Shown here: piece after piece, positions 25,757 to 34,718 of the stretch
How positions within the stretch are numbered: the first letter of the stretch is position 1
Layout of the letters: each line of letters starts with the position of its first letter
Assembly (NCBI RefSeq): GCF_009664365.1
Contig: NZ_CP044310.1
Span: 2,243,001 to 2,307,000, forward strand
DNA from: Paenibacillus xylanilyticus
GTDB lineage: Bacteria > Bacillota > Bacilli > Paenibacillales > Paenibacillaceae
Length of the DNA stretch: 64,000 bases
Direction: 5' to 3'
Made by a program: the position numbers and the translations under genes
The notes under the pieces: model-generated
Database searches by the model: none
What the model was told of the DNA's origin: nothing
The model's input: the letters and a program-made list of their open reading frames with translations, nothing else

Positions 25757-27825
25757 ACAACAGGCGTCATATGAACGGACTGGATGGCTTGCGGGCCATT
25801 GCCGTGCTTGCTGTGATTGGGTATCATCTTAATCTGAGTTTTATTCCCGGCGGTTTGCTCGGTGTAGGCATATTCTTTGTTTTATCAGGTTATCTGATTA
25901 CAGATATTCTTGTGTCCCAATGGCAGGAACATGGACGCATTTCACTCGGTGATTTTTGGGTGAGACGAATCAGGCGTCTCGTGCCTGGCATGCTCACCAT
26001 GACTGCAGTGGTAATGATTTGGCTTCTTTTCACAGATCCTTCCCGGCTTGCTGCCCTGCGTGGGGATGTTATAGCGGGTGTATTATACATAAGCAATTGG
26101 TGGTATATCTTCCACGATGTATCCTATTTTGATAGTTTCGGTCCTCCATCACCGTTCGGACATTTCTGGTCACTTGCAGTGGAAGAGCAGTTTTATCTGG
26201 TGTGGCCGCTGCTCCTTGTCCTTTCCATTAAGCTGTTCAAAAGGAAGGGATGGCTCGTTGTTTTCATTGTCGTGGCCGCTGAGTTATCTGCTGGTGCAAT
26301 GGCTATCATATATAATCCGAATTTGGACCCGAGCCGTGTATACTATGGTACGGATACGCGTGCTTTTGCCTTGCTGGCCGGAGCTGCACTGGCTGTTGTA
26401 TGGCCAAGCCGCAAACTATCCTCCACCCTTGCGAACCTTAATCGTGCGGTGCTCGATGTATCAGGCTTGGCAGCGCTGGCCCTGCTGGTCTACATGATGC
26501 TGAACAGCAGTGAATATGAACCTTCGCTCTACCAAGGGGGGATGGTACTTCAAGCCATAGCTACTACGCTGCTGGTCGCTGTGTTGGCTCACCCCTCTTC
26601 GATGCTGGGACGCCTGATTGGTGCAAAACCGCTGCGATGGATTGGGGAGCGTTCCTATGGGCTCTATCTCTGGCATTATCCTGTAATTGTTCTGACAAGT
26701 CCTGTGGTCGATACGGGAGGTTTACATCCGGTTCGAATGATTCTACAGGTGACAGCAACTGTAGTGCTGGCTTCATTATCATTAAAGTTTATTGAGAATC
26801 CAATCCGCTATAACGGATTCCGTGACACCTGGTCCCGGCTATGGGGTAGAGGGCGGAACGGTATTGGTACACATCAGATATGGTTGAAGCGGGGTGGATT
26901 GGTGATGTCTGTTCTGTTTATGTGCTTCACCGTGTCACAGATGATGATTTCTTCTGCGGCGAACTCCGATTCACATTCTGCATCGATGTCTACCACATTA
27001 AATGGAGAACATGCTGTGCATGAAGAGATAGGACAGGATGTTCTTCCGGCTCCCGTTGATACTGCAGGTTCCGGCCAGAAGCCGGCACCGCAGAAGAACG
27101 ATAAGCCTGCAGGTGACGGTGGCAATCAGCAAGACAAGCCAGCAGAGCAGACGTCGAAGCCGGATACGCCTTCCCAATCGGAAGAACCGGCATCCGATGA
27201 AGGAGATGGAACGGCTGCTGATGAGCCGAACCAGACTGCTGAAGACGCTGCTGGAAATACGGATCATGCCGATAATGACGAGACTGATACAGGGGACAAC
27301 CCGAATCAACCGGGAGATGCTTCGCAAGAGAATGGAGACCAAGCGCCTCCTGCTGAAGACGGCAAGATCCACTATACCGTGATAGGGGATTCGGTCATCT
27401 TGGATGCCAAGCCTTACTTGGAGCAGCATATGTCCGGGGTACACGTGGACGGTCATGTTGGCCGTCAGATGTGGGAGGCAGCCGATGTCCTGGATGGGCT
27501 GAAACGAAACGATCAACTGGGCAGTCAGGTCGTACTTGAACTTGGAACCAACGGTTCATTCAATTCCAAAAGCCTAAATTCAGTGCTTGATTACCTTAAG
27601 GATGAGAATCATGTATATTTGGTTACTGTACGTGTCCCACGTCCTTGGGAACGAACGGTTAACAGAGCACTGAACGAAGCAGCCTCATCTTACAGTAATG
27701 TTTCCCTCATTGACTGGAACGGTGCAAGCGAGGGACACAACGAGTATTTTGAAAAAGATGGCGTACATTTGACGAAGGAAGGCTCGGAAGCTTTCGCAGC
27801 ACTTATCAAAAGCAGCATGAAATAA
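25741..27825 (+). CDS. OatA-like membrane O-acyltransferase with SGNH domain
   Basis: Predicted to O-acetylate peptidoglycan or another surface polymer. 694 residues: an acyltransferase-3 membrane domain of about 10-11 segments (about 1-385) beginning MNGLDGLRAIAVLAVIGYH with the catalytic-type His, then FFVLSGYLIT and FWSLAVEEQFYLVWP; an acidic low-complexity linker (about 405-550, rich in Glu, Asp, Pro, Gln); and a C-terminal SGNH esterase-like domain with VIGDSV (Ser), LGTNG and DGVHLT (Asp/His). This is the OatA arrangement, in which the SGNH domain transfers acetyl outside the membrane. AAGGAGGGG precedes the ATG at 25741; a start ten codons upstream is unlikely. It appears monocistronic. 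Confidence 0.87.
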   Translation: MSQTLNNRRHMNGLDGLRAIAVLAVIGYHLNLSFIPGGLLGVGIFFVLSGYLITDILVSQWQEHGRISLGDFWVRRIRRLVPGMLTMTAVVMIWLLFTDPSRLAALRGDVIAGVLYISNWWYIFHDVSYFDSFGPPSPFGHFWSLAVEEQFYLVWPLLLVLSIKLFKRKGWLVVFIVVAAELSAGAMAIIYNPNLDPSRVYYGTDTRAFALLAGAALAVVWPSRKLSSTLANLNRAVLDVSGLAALALLVYMMLNSSEYEPSLYQGGMVLQAIATTLLVAVLAHPSSMLGRLIGAKPLRWIGERSYGLYLWHYPVIVLTSPVVDTGGLHPVRMILQVTATVVLASLSLKFIENPIRYNGFRDTWSRLWGRGRNGIGTHQIWLKRGGLVMSVLFMCFTVSQMMISSAANSDSHSASMSTTLNGEHAVHEEIGQDVLPAPVDTAGSGQKPAPQKNDKPAGDGGNQQDKPAEQTSKPDTPSQSEEPASDEGDGTAADEPNQTAEDAAGNTDHADNDETDTGDNPNQPGDASQENGDQAPPAEDGKIHYTVIGDSVILDAKPYLEQHMSGVHVDGHVGRQMWEAADVLDGLKRNDQLGSQVVLELGTNGSFNSKSLNSVLDYLKDENHVYLVTVRVPRPWERTVNRALNEAASSYSNVSLIDWNGASEGHNEYFEKDGVHLTKEGSEAFAALIKSSMK

Positions 27826-27868
27826 ATTGAACTAATTCTTTTTCATAATAAATAGATTGTTTGCTTAT

Positions 27869-27897
27869 AGAGCTCTCACGTCGAGAGCTCTTTTTGT
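27869..27897 (+). terminator. Intrinsic terminator of acyltransferase gene
   Basis: Perfect 9-bp stem AGAGCTCTC / GAGAGCTCT with a 5-nt loop, followed by TTTT and further T-rich DNA. Confidence 0.85.
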
Positions 27898-27963
27898 TCT
27901 AATTATGCTAGTAGGCATCCGATATTTTTCACCCCTCCATCCGTGGATCGTCACCTTACGTTA

Positions 27964-27977
27964 TGATAGCGTTACCA
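27964..27977 (-). promoter_or_regulatory. Cre/LacI-type operator-like site before second importer
   Basis: Read on the minus strand TGGTAACGCTATCA; read on the + strand it matches the cre consensus at 12 of 14 positions. It lies immediately before a TACAAT -10-like element (27980-27985), so bound protein would block the promoter. The same GGTAACGCT core recurs at 58336. Confidence 0.45.
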
Positions 27978-28019
27978 TTTACAATGAGGGTATTCAATTA
28001 GCCAAGGGGGAGTATAGAG

Positions 28020-29333
28020 ATGTTAAGAAGATGGCTTTCGGGTTTTGTGGCAATTGCCTTGTTTTCGATGGTACTCGCGGCCTGCAGTGGCGGTGATGCT
28101 TCGGAAGGAACGGGCAGCAATGATAAAGTCACGGTTACGCTGTGGCATAACTGGACCGGACAGGATGCAAAGGCAGTAGCCATGCGAAAAATCATTGAAG
28201 ATTTCCGGGCAGCACATCCAGATATTGAAGTGGTGGATGAGGGCTTGCCGACAGACGGCCTTAAAACAAGGCTTCGTACCGTAGCGGCTGCGAATGAAAT
28301 GCCGGACCTGTTTGTCATGTGGCCGGATGCCATGACGAAAGAGTTTGTAAAAGGTGATCTGCTTCAGCCTATTAACACAGAGCTGGACGCGAAGCCGGAA
28401 TGGAAGGACAACTTCATCCCGAACGCTCTGGATGGATATACGGTTGACGGGAACATCTACTCCGTACCGATGAATCTGGCGCCAAGTTCCTTCATTTATT
28501 ACAACGAGGCACTGTTTAAACAGTACAATGTCAAAGTTCCTGAAACGTGGGCTGAATTGGAACAGGCCATTGCAACGTTTAATGAAAATAAGGTTATTCC
28601 AATGGCACTGGGGAACAAGGCAAACTGGGTTGCACAATCGACGATCTTCAGTACCTTGGCAGACCGGATTACGGGTACAGATTGGTTTCTGAAAGCAGCA
28701 GCCCAGGATGGTGCCAGTTTTACCGATCCGCAATTTATCGAGGCGTTAAACAAAATGCAGGAACTTGGTAACAGCAAAGCATTTCAGGATGGGTTCAATA
28801 GCATTGACGAGACACAGATGATGCAGCTGTATTTTCAGGGGAAAGCAGCCATGGTCATGAATGGTGGATGGGCCCTGGCGAACCTGGTGAACAACGCACC
28901 TGCAGAAGTGTTAGACAACACACATATTACAATTCTTCCCCCGGTAGATGGTGGTGAGGGAGAGCCAAGAACAACATCAGGCGTGGTAGGTACCGGTCTG
29001 GGTGTAAGCAAAAAGCTGAGTGGGGCCCAAAAAGAGGCAGCCATGGAGCTGTTCTATGCCCTGGCAGGACCTGATGGCCAAAAGGCTACACTGGATAGCA
29101 GTACACTCGTTAGCTACAACATTGAGTTGGATAAATCCAAGGCACATCCTTTGTTCGTCGAGTTGTATGACTTGATGCAGGAAGTGAAGATTAATCCGGT
29201 TTACGATTCCAAGCTGGGGTCTGCAACGGTTGAAGTTATTAATAACGGATTGCAGGAACTGCTGATGGGCGGCAAAGCGGAAGATATCGCCGCCAAAATT
29301 CAGGCTGCACAAGCCAATGCCGCTGGCAACTAA
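28020..29333 (+). CDS. Sugar ABC importer solute-binding lipoprotein
   Basis: CUT1-family extracellular binding lipoprotein, 437 residues. The signal peptide has lipobox VLAAC with C22; the mature part starts VTVTLWHNWTGQDAKA and contains PDLFVMWPDAMT and the late block VVGTGLGVSKK typical of the family. AAGGGGG lies 9 nt before the ATG. It begins an operon with two permeases, a kinase/regulator pair and a GH2 beta-mannosidase, so manno-oligosaccharide binding is the best guess, from context only. A terminator-like hairpin follows, which would give more lipoprotein than permease transcript. Confidence 0.9.
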   Translation: MLRRWLSGFVAIALFSMVLAACSGGDASEGTGSNDKVTVTLWHNWTGQDAKAVAMRKIIEDFRAAHPDIEVVDEGLPTDGLKTRLRTVAAANEMPDLFVMWPDAMTKEFVKGDLLQPINTELDAKPEWKDNFIPNALDGYTVDGNIYSVPMNLAPSSFIYYNEALFKQYNVKVPETWAELEQAIATFNENKVIPMALGNKANWVAQSTIFSTLADRITGTDWFLKAAAQDGASFTDPQFIEALNKMQELGNSKAFQDGFNSIDETQMMQLYFQGKAAMVMNGGWALANLVNNAPAEVLDNTHITILPPVDGGEGEPRTTSGVVGTGLGVSKKLSGAQKEAAMELFYALAGPDGQKATLDSSTLVSYNIELDKSKAHPLFVELYDLMQEVKINPVYDSKLGSATVEVINNGLQELLMGGKAEDIAAKIQAAQANAAGN

Positions 29334-29410
29334 TAGAATGGATGAGGAATTGGTTGTAGATTGGAAACGCTCGGTAAATCGTACTTTATGGAATAACTGA
29401 GGAGTTATAG

Positions 29411-29440
29411 CCCCTTCCCGGCAGGGGAGGGGTTTTCCGT
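29411..29440 (+). terminator. Internal terminator/attenuator between lipoprotein and permease genes
   Basis: CCCCTTCCC / GGGGAGGGG with a GGCA loop (29411-29432) followed by TTTTCCGTTT. Partial termination here is the common way to express binding protein above permeases. Confidence 0.7.
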
Positions 29441-29503
29441 TTCATTTGCAAGCTTCAAGGTATGAAGGGGATTTCTAAGGTATTAATGAAGGGAAGTGAA
29501 GGA

Positions 29504-30382
29504 ATGAATGCACTGCGCAGTCGTCGCTTTATCATGCTGGGGCTTGCTCCGGCAGTCATCATATATGCATTGTTTGTATTTGTTCCGGTTGTATGGTCAG
29601 CCTATTACGGCTTCTTCAACTGGTCCGGCATCGGGGAGTCCAAATATATCGGTCTGAACAACTATGTGGAGATCTGGCATGACCCGGTATTCTGGCGGGC
29701 ACTGAAAAATAACGTCATTTTTGTACTGGCCTCCGTGTTCGGTCAGATTCCGTTAGCGCTGATGCTCGCGGTCATTTTACACAAAAGCAATCCGCTGCAG
29801 CGTTTCCTGCGCTCGGCTGTGTTTCTGCCCATGGTCTTGTCTACCGTCGTTATCGGCATGATCTGGCAGTATATCTATCATCCGCAGATTGGGATCCTGA
29901 ACTTCCTGCTGGATGCGCTCGGCCTGGAGAGCTGGAAACTGCAATGGCTGTCTGACGACAAGATTGCCATCTTCTCTCTAGTACCGCCACTGCTGTGGAG
30001 CTTCGTCGGTTTGTACCTGATTATTTTCATCTCTGCACTGCAAAACATTCCTGGTGAAATTCATGATGCTGCCAAAATTGACGGCGCATCGGGTACCCGT
30101 AAGCTGGTATCGATCTCTCTGCCCATGATCTGGGGCACTGTGCAGGTTGCGATCATTCTGTGTATTTCGGGCAGTCTGAAGTCGTTTGATCTGGTGTACA
30201 TCATGACCAAAGGTGGCCCGGCTCATGCAACCGAGCTGCTCGCTACGTATATGTATAATTCAACGTTTACAACCTATCGTTACGGTTTCGGTAGTGCTAT
30301 CTCGACAACCATTGTACTGATCTCCTTGCTGCTCATTGGAACAAGCCAGTGGGTGACCAGTCGCAAGAAAAAAGAGAACTAG
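29504..30382 (+). CDS. Sugar ABC importer permease (MalF/UgpA type)
   Basis: CUT1 permease with about six transmembrane segments, 292 residues from this start. The EAA loop is IHDAAKIDGASGTRKLVSISLP, followed by FDLVYIMTKGGPAHATELL, typical of the MalF/UgpA half. The ATG at 29504 is chosen since AAGGGAAG lies 9 nt before it and the protein then begins with the basic stretch usual before segment 1; in-frame ATGs at 29462 and 29486 are alternatives. Partner of the permease at 30402. Confidence 0.9.
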   Translation: MNALRSRRFIMLGLAPAVIIYALFVFVPVVWSAYYGFFNWSGIGESKYIGLNNYVEIWHDPVFWRALKNNVIFVLASVFGQIPLALMLAVILHKSNPLQRFLRSAVFLPMVLSTVVIGMIWQYIYHPQIGILNFLLDALGLESWKLQWLSDDKIAIFSLVPPLLWSFVGLYLIIFISALQNIPGEIHDAAKIDGASGTRKLVSISLPMIWGTVQVAIILCISGSLKSFDLVYIMTKGGPAHATELLATYMYNSTFTTYRYGFGSAISTTIVLISLLLIGTSQWVTSRKKKEN

Positions 30383-30401
30383 AAGAGAGGGGGAACTGTA
30401 A

Positions 30402-31277
30402 ATGAGTACGACACCTGTAACGATGCCTTCACCAGGAAGAGCTTCAGGCCACCCGGTTCGCCGGCTGCGCAGCGGAATTGTTTGGACGCTGCTGACGGTG
30501 TATGGTATTTTAACATTGTATCCGTTTTACTGGCTTGTGATTAGTGCCTTCAAAACGAATGAAGATTTTTACAGCAGGCCATTTGGCTTGCCAGCCCAAT
30601 GGAATGTGGCCAATTTCAGCAATGCATGGGAAAGCTCCAGACTGGGAACGGCATTTGGTAACTCACTGGTGGTATCCTTGGGATCATTGATTTTGACTCT
30701 GTTTATAGCAGCTCTAGCATCATTCATATTGGCACGATTCCAGTTTCGCTGGAAAGGGCTGGTCATGACCTTTTTCGTTGTAGGTATGCTGATTCCCATT
30801 CATAGCACACTGGTTCCTTTGTTTATTCTGATGAAGCAGATGTCCCTATTGAATACGTACTGGGCGTTAATCCTGCCGTATACAGCGTTTGCATTGCCAA
30901 CAGCCATCTTTGTACTGACGGCATATCTGACAAGTGTACCACGTGATATTGAAGAAGCGGCGTTTATCGATGGAACAGGTCTGTGGGGACTATTTACCCG
31001 GATCATGCTGCCGATGTCAGTGCCTGCTCTGTCCACTGTTACGATTCTGAGTTTTTTGCATGCTTGGAATGACTTTTCGTTCGCACTTGTATTCATTAAC
31101 AAGACAGGATTGAAAACGCTACCGCTGGCGATTGCGAACTTCGCAGATGGATACCAGACGGATTATGGATTAACGCTGGCCGCCATGACCCTGTCGGTTA
31201 TTCCGACCATTATTCTATATCTTGTTTTTCAGGAACAGGTTATGAAAGGCATGACGGCTGGAGCGGTTAAAGGTTAA
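30402..31277 (+). CDS. Sugar ABC importer permease (MalG/UgpE type)
   Basis: Second permease of the importer, 291 residues, with six predicted membrane segments. The EAA loop is IEEAAFIDGTGLWGLFTRIMLPM and the end is KGMTAGAVKG, the usual MalG-type tail. GAGAGGGGG precedes the ATG, and 19 nt separate it from the partner permease. No ATPase gene accompanies the pair. Confidence 0.92.
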   Translation: MSTTPVTMPSPGRASGHPVRRLRSGIVWTLLTVYGILTLYPFYWLVISAFKTNEDFYSRPFGLPAQWNVANFSNAWESSRLGTAFGNSLVVSLGSLILTLFIAALASFILARFQFRWKGLVMTFFVVGMLIPIHSTLVPLFILMKQMSLLNTYWALILPYTAFALPTAIFVLTAYLTSVPRDIEEAAFIDGTGLWGLFTRIMLPMSVPALSTVTILSFLHAWNDFSFALVFINKTGLKTLPLAIANFADGYQTDYGLTLAAMTLSVIPTIILYLVFQEQVMKGMTAGAVKG

Positions 31278-31306
31278 ACGAATGCGCATCCAGAGGAGGA
31301 AAAGAA

Positions 31307-33058
31307 TTGGGAAGCTGGCTCACATCATCGCTGCAGAGGAAGCTCTCGGTTGTCGTAACTGCCTCCATGATTGTGCCGCTGCTGGCGCTGGGTCTGTTCG
31401 CATTTCTGATCTCTTCCCGCATTACCGAGCAGAAAACGAAACTGTCCGGTATGGACACGCTGAAACAGGTGGAAGCCAATCTTCGCTACATGCTGCAGGA
31501 CGCTGAGAATATTTCGATTTTTCTGATTGGAGAGCGCGATATTCAGCAGTATCTGAGCCGAAATGAAGATCATGAACTGGACCGTGTGGACATTGTTGGC
31601 AGAATGACCAATCTGGCAGCGTCTAAGAAATATATCGCGAATATAGCGATATATCCGGATCGGTTTGATGCCGTTCTGACAACGGCTACCTGGTATGAAC
31701 CGGGTACTTCCGATCCGCCAGCTCCTCGTGGCGATGCGGTAAAAACGTGGACCGGCGTCTACCCGGTCCGCAACTATGCAGGCATACAAAATGTGATCAC
31801 ATTGGTGCGTCCCATCCGCAGCATTCATGATTATCGACCCATCGGATGGCTAGCCATCAGCCTGGATGAAAAGGCCATCTCCAAAGACTGGGCCGCGCTG
31901 GGACTTGGCAGAGGTGAAGGGCGTCTGGAGCTGGTCGGGCAATCCGGAGAGATCCTGTCCTCCATGGATAAATCCCGGCTTGGGCAGACTCTGGAGCAGG
32001 TCGAACCTGGATTGCAGACGCTGATTCGGCAAAGTGAGAGCGGGACGACTACGTATGGCAGCGGAGAAAACAAACGGACGCTGCTCTATTACCCGGAACA
32101 GCTGACTGGATGGACGTTGACTGGAACAGTACCTTACGATCAATACAAGTCGGAGAACGGGTATATTCTGATTCTCACGGCTGTAGCCGTGGTTGCTTCT
32201 GCTGTAATCTGCGCAGGACTGGTCTGGTTTACCGTCCGCCGCGTGACAAGGCCACTCCGTGTGCTCACCAGGCACCTGTCCCGTATTGACCCGGATCGGC
32301 CGCTGCCCTTGTTCCGATCTGAAAGTGATGATGAGATCGGCAGACTCGGAGAGAGTTACAATCTGCTCGGCGCACATATCGAGAGTCTGAAAGAAGAGGT
32401 TATACAGGGTGAAGCCCTTAAGAAAGAAGCAGATCTCAGGGCACTTCAGGCGCAGATCAATCCCCACTTTCTGTATAATACCCTTTCGTCCATTCACTGG
32501 ATTGCCCTGATGTCGAAAGAGAGCCGGATTGCAGATATGGTCGAAGGCTTAAGTGATTTCCTGCGCATTAGCTTGAATAACGGCAAGGATTTTTGTCCTG
32601 TTGGGCAGGAGATTGCCCATATCCAGCATTATGTACGGGTGCAGTCCATCCGTTTCCCTGATAAATTTTCGGTGCACTATATTGTGGATCCTGCACTGGA
32701 GCAGCGGATGATGCTGAAGCTTTTGCTGCAGCCGCTCGTTGAGAATGCCATGGTACATGGTATTCAGCCCAAGAATGGTCCGGGAACAATCACCATCATG
32801 ATTCGTCAAGACCAGGATGAAGCACGAATGAACGTACTGGTGCTGGATGATGGTGTCGGCATGGATCAGGAGAGGCTGGAACAGTTGAAGGAAAGAATGC
32901 CGGAAGTGACTCCCTCTGCGGGTGGTTACGGGATCCACAACGTTAATGAGAGATTGCTGCTCCATTATGGTACGGCTTCTCAACTTGAAATGGACAGCCG
33001 TGTCGGTGGAGGGACCCGTATTTCATTTTCCATACCCTTTCTGGAGGAATCGCCATGA
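31307..33058 (+). CDS. YesM-type sensor histidine kinase
   Basis: Membrane kinase of 583 residues, 29 nt downstream of the permease and overlapping the regulator gene by ATGA, so all are cotranscribed. Segments at about 13-36 and 285-308 flank the extracellular sensor; then HAMP, QINPHFLYNTL with H387, QPLVENAMVHG, DDGVGMD and GGYGIHNV. The start is a TTG with AGAGGAGGA 6 nt upstream and no in-frame ATG near. It likely senses the importer's substrate, directly or through the binding protein. Confidence 0.9.
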   Translation: MGSWLTSSLQRKLSVVVTASMIVPLLALGLFAFLISSRITEQKTKLSGMDTLKQVEANLRYMLQDAENISIFLIGERDIQQYLSRNEDHELDRVDIVGRMTNLAASKKYIANIAIYPDRFDAVLTTATWYEPGTSDPPAPRGDAVKTWTGVYPVRNYAGIQNVITLVRPIRSIHDYRPIGWLAISLDEKAISKDWAALGLGRGEGRLELVGQSGEILSSMDKSRLGQTLEQVEPGLQTLIRQSESGTTTYGSGENKRTLLYYPEQLTGWTLTGTVPYDQYKSENGYILILTAVAVVASAVICAGLVWFTVRRVTRPLRVLTRHLSRIDPDRPLPLFRSESDDEIGRLGESYNLLGAHIESLKEEVIQGEALKKEADLRALQAQINPHFLYNTLSSIHWIALMSKESRIADMVEGLSDFLRISLNNGKDFCPVGQEIAHIQHYVRVQSIRFPDKFSVHYIVDPALEQRMMLKLLLQPLVENAMVHGIQPKNGPGTITIMIRQDQDEARMNVLVLDDGVGMDQERLEQLKERMPEVTPSAGGYGIHNVNERLLLHYGTASQLEMDSRVGGGTRISFSIPFLEESP

Positions 33059-34641
33059 GACTACTGATTGTCGATGATGAAGTGATCATTCGCACCGGAC
33101 TTGCCAGCGTTATTGCCTGGGGCGAGCTGGGAATTGATCTCCTTACACCTGCAGCCTCGGCTGAAGAAGCGTTATCCCGGTTGGCTGAAGAGCGTCCGCA
33201 CATCTTGATGACTGACATCCGTATGACTGGCAAGACAGGGCTTGAGCTTGCAAATGAAGGGCTGCAATTGCTGCCTGAGCTGGAGGTCATTATTTTGTCA
33301 GGTTACGATGACTTCTCTTATGCTCAGCAGGCGATTCGCCAGGGTGTGACGGATTATTTGTTAAAGACGAGCAAACCGGAAGAGATCATCAAAACGGTTC
33401 TTCAGGCCAAGCAAAGAGTGATGGACCGCTGGGCAGAAAAGTCCAAGGAAGGGCGACTTTTGCAGGAGAATAAACAGCGGTTGTTTGAACGGTGGGTTAT
33501 TGAAGGTGATGTGAATACAGGTTCGTGTCCAGCATTTTTGAAGCCGGGAGCGGCTGGGTTTGCTAATATATCACTCGAAGGCAGTCAGGTCTATCAGCAG
33601 GTTGTATTCGTTATTCGTGCGCTAGGATGGAGTCGCTCTTCTGCTGCACTTCTGAGATTTGCCGTGCAAAATATGCTGGAGGATATGCTGCCTGGCGCCG
33701 CCGCCCATATTCATAAGGAACAGATTATTGGTGTAATGCAGGTAACGAGCAGGCAGCAGGAATTACTGAACACGCTGGGAACGGTAGTTAATCATATGGA
33801 GCAGCTTCTGAAATGTAAGCTGCGTGCAGCTGTAGGCCATCCGGTCTGTGGGGAGATACACCTTCACGAAAGCTATTTAACGGCATCCGCAGCGTATCAA
33901 TATATGAGTCTGCTTGACGATAAGATTTGGAGCATCGAGCATGTGAAAAACCGCAAGGGTGGTAAAACATTACTTACGCATGAAGAAGAAACCGTGCTAG
34001 GAACCCTTTTGCTCGATAATGACCCTGTCACACTCACCACATGGACACGAGAGCTTGTGAAAGAACTCATGATGGACCCGGAAGTAACACCGGAATCATT
34101 CAATGCCTGTTTGCATTTTGCGGTCATCGCAGGACAACGCTGGCTGGTTCGCACGATGCGTGCAATAGGAAGGAAAGAGCCTGCACGATATGATCCATGG
34201 GTGCCGAAACCTGATGCAGATGCTGCGGCCCTTCAGGATATGCTGTTTCACCATTTATATGGTCTGATGCATACATATTATAGCCAAATGGGCCAAGGGC
34301 AGGCTTCGCATGTGCAAAAGGCCATTGCTTACATGGAATCCGGATTGGCACAAGAAATCAGTCTACAGCAGGTGGCTGGCCAAATCCATTTGCACCCGGG
34401 ACATCTCAGCGAACTGTTCAAAAAAGAGACAGGTATAACGTTTGGGGATTTTGTAACGAATATGCGTATACGACGGGCGATGGAGATGCTAGCAGTCTCT
34501 CCTGCCAAAGTCAGTGAAGTCGCTGCCATGAGTGGATATGAAGACGTAAAATACTTTAGTAGGCTATTCAAAAAACATACAGGCAAGACCCCGAGTGAAT
34601 TCCGCGAAGAGGCATATGCATTCAAGCCTTCAGGAAGCTAG
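33055..34641 (+). CDS. YesN-type response regulator with AraC DNA-binding domain
   Basis: Response regulator of 528 residues partnered with the kinase that overlaps it. Receiver: VDDEV, phosphoacceptor D54 in MTDIRM, K104 in YLLKTSKP (Thr rather than Pro after Lys). A variable middle (about 130-415) is followed by the AraC-type helix-turn-helix pair (about 420-525; SEVAAMSGYEDVKYFSRLFKKHTG). It probably activates the importer and beta-mannosidase genes. Confidence 0.92.
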   Translation: MRLLIVDDEVIIRTGLASVIAWGELGIDLLTPAASAEEALSRLAEERPHILMTDIRMTGKTGLELANEGLQLLPELEVIILSGYDDFSYAQQAIRQGVTDYLLKTSKPEEIIKTVLQAKQRVMDRWAEKSKEGRLLQENKQRLFERWVIEGDVNTGSCPAFLKPGAAGFANISLEGSQVYQQVVFVIRALGWSRSSAALLRFAVQNMLEDMLPGAAAHIHKEQIIGVMQVTSRQQELLNTLGTVVNHMEQLLKCKLRAAVGHPVCGEIHLHESYLTASAAYQYMSLLDDKIWSIEHVKNRKGGKTLLTHEEETVLGTLLLDNDPVTLTTWTRELVKELMMDPEVTPESFNACLHFAVIAGQRWLVRTMRAIGRKEPARYDPWVPKPDADAAALQDMLFHHLYGLMHTYYSQMGQGQASHVQKAIAYMESGLAQEISLQQVAGQIHLHPGHLSELFKKETGITFGDFVTNMRIRRAMEMLAVSPAKVSEVAAMSGYEDVKYFSRLFKKHTGKTPSEFREEAYAFKPSGS

Positions 34642-34665
34642 CAGACGAATGGTTGTACTTGTTTC

Positions 34666-34679
34666 TGCAAACGTTTTCG
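34666..34679 (+). promoter_or_regulatory. Cre-like site upstream of beta-mannosidase gene
   Basis: TGCAAACGTTTTCG matches the CcpA consensus at 13 of 14 positions (last base differs). It lies between the regulator stop and the GH2 start, about 40 nt before the ATG, so it may repress a local promoter or act as a roadblock. Confidence 0.5.
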
Positions 34680-34718
34680 ATGATGTGGAATGATTCAGGG
34701 ATCTGGGGAGCGAGGCAT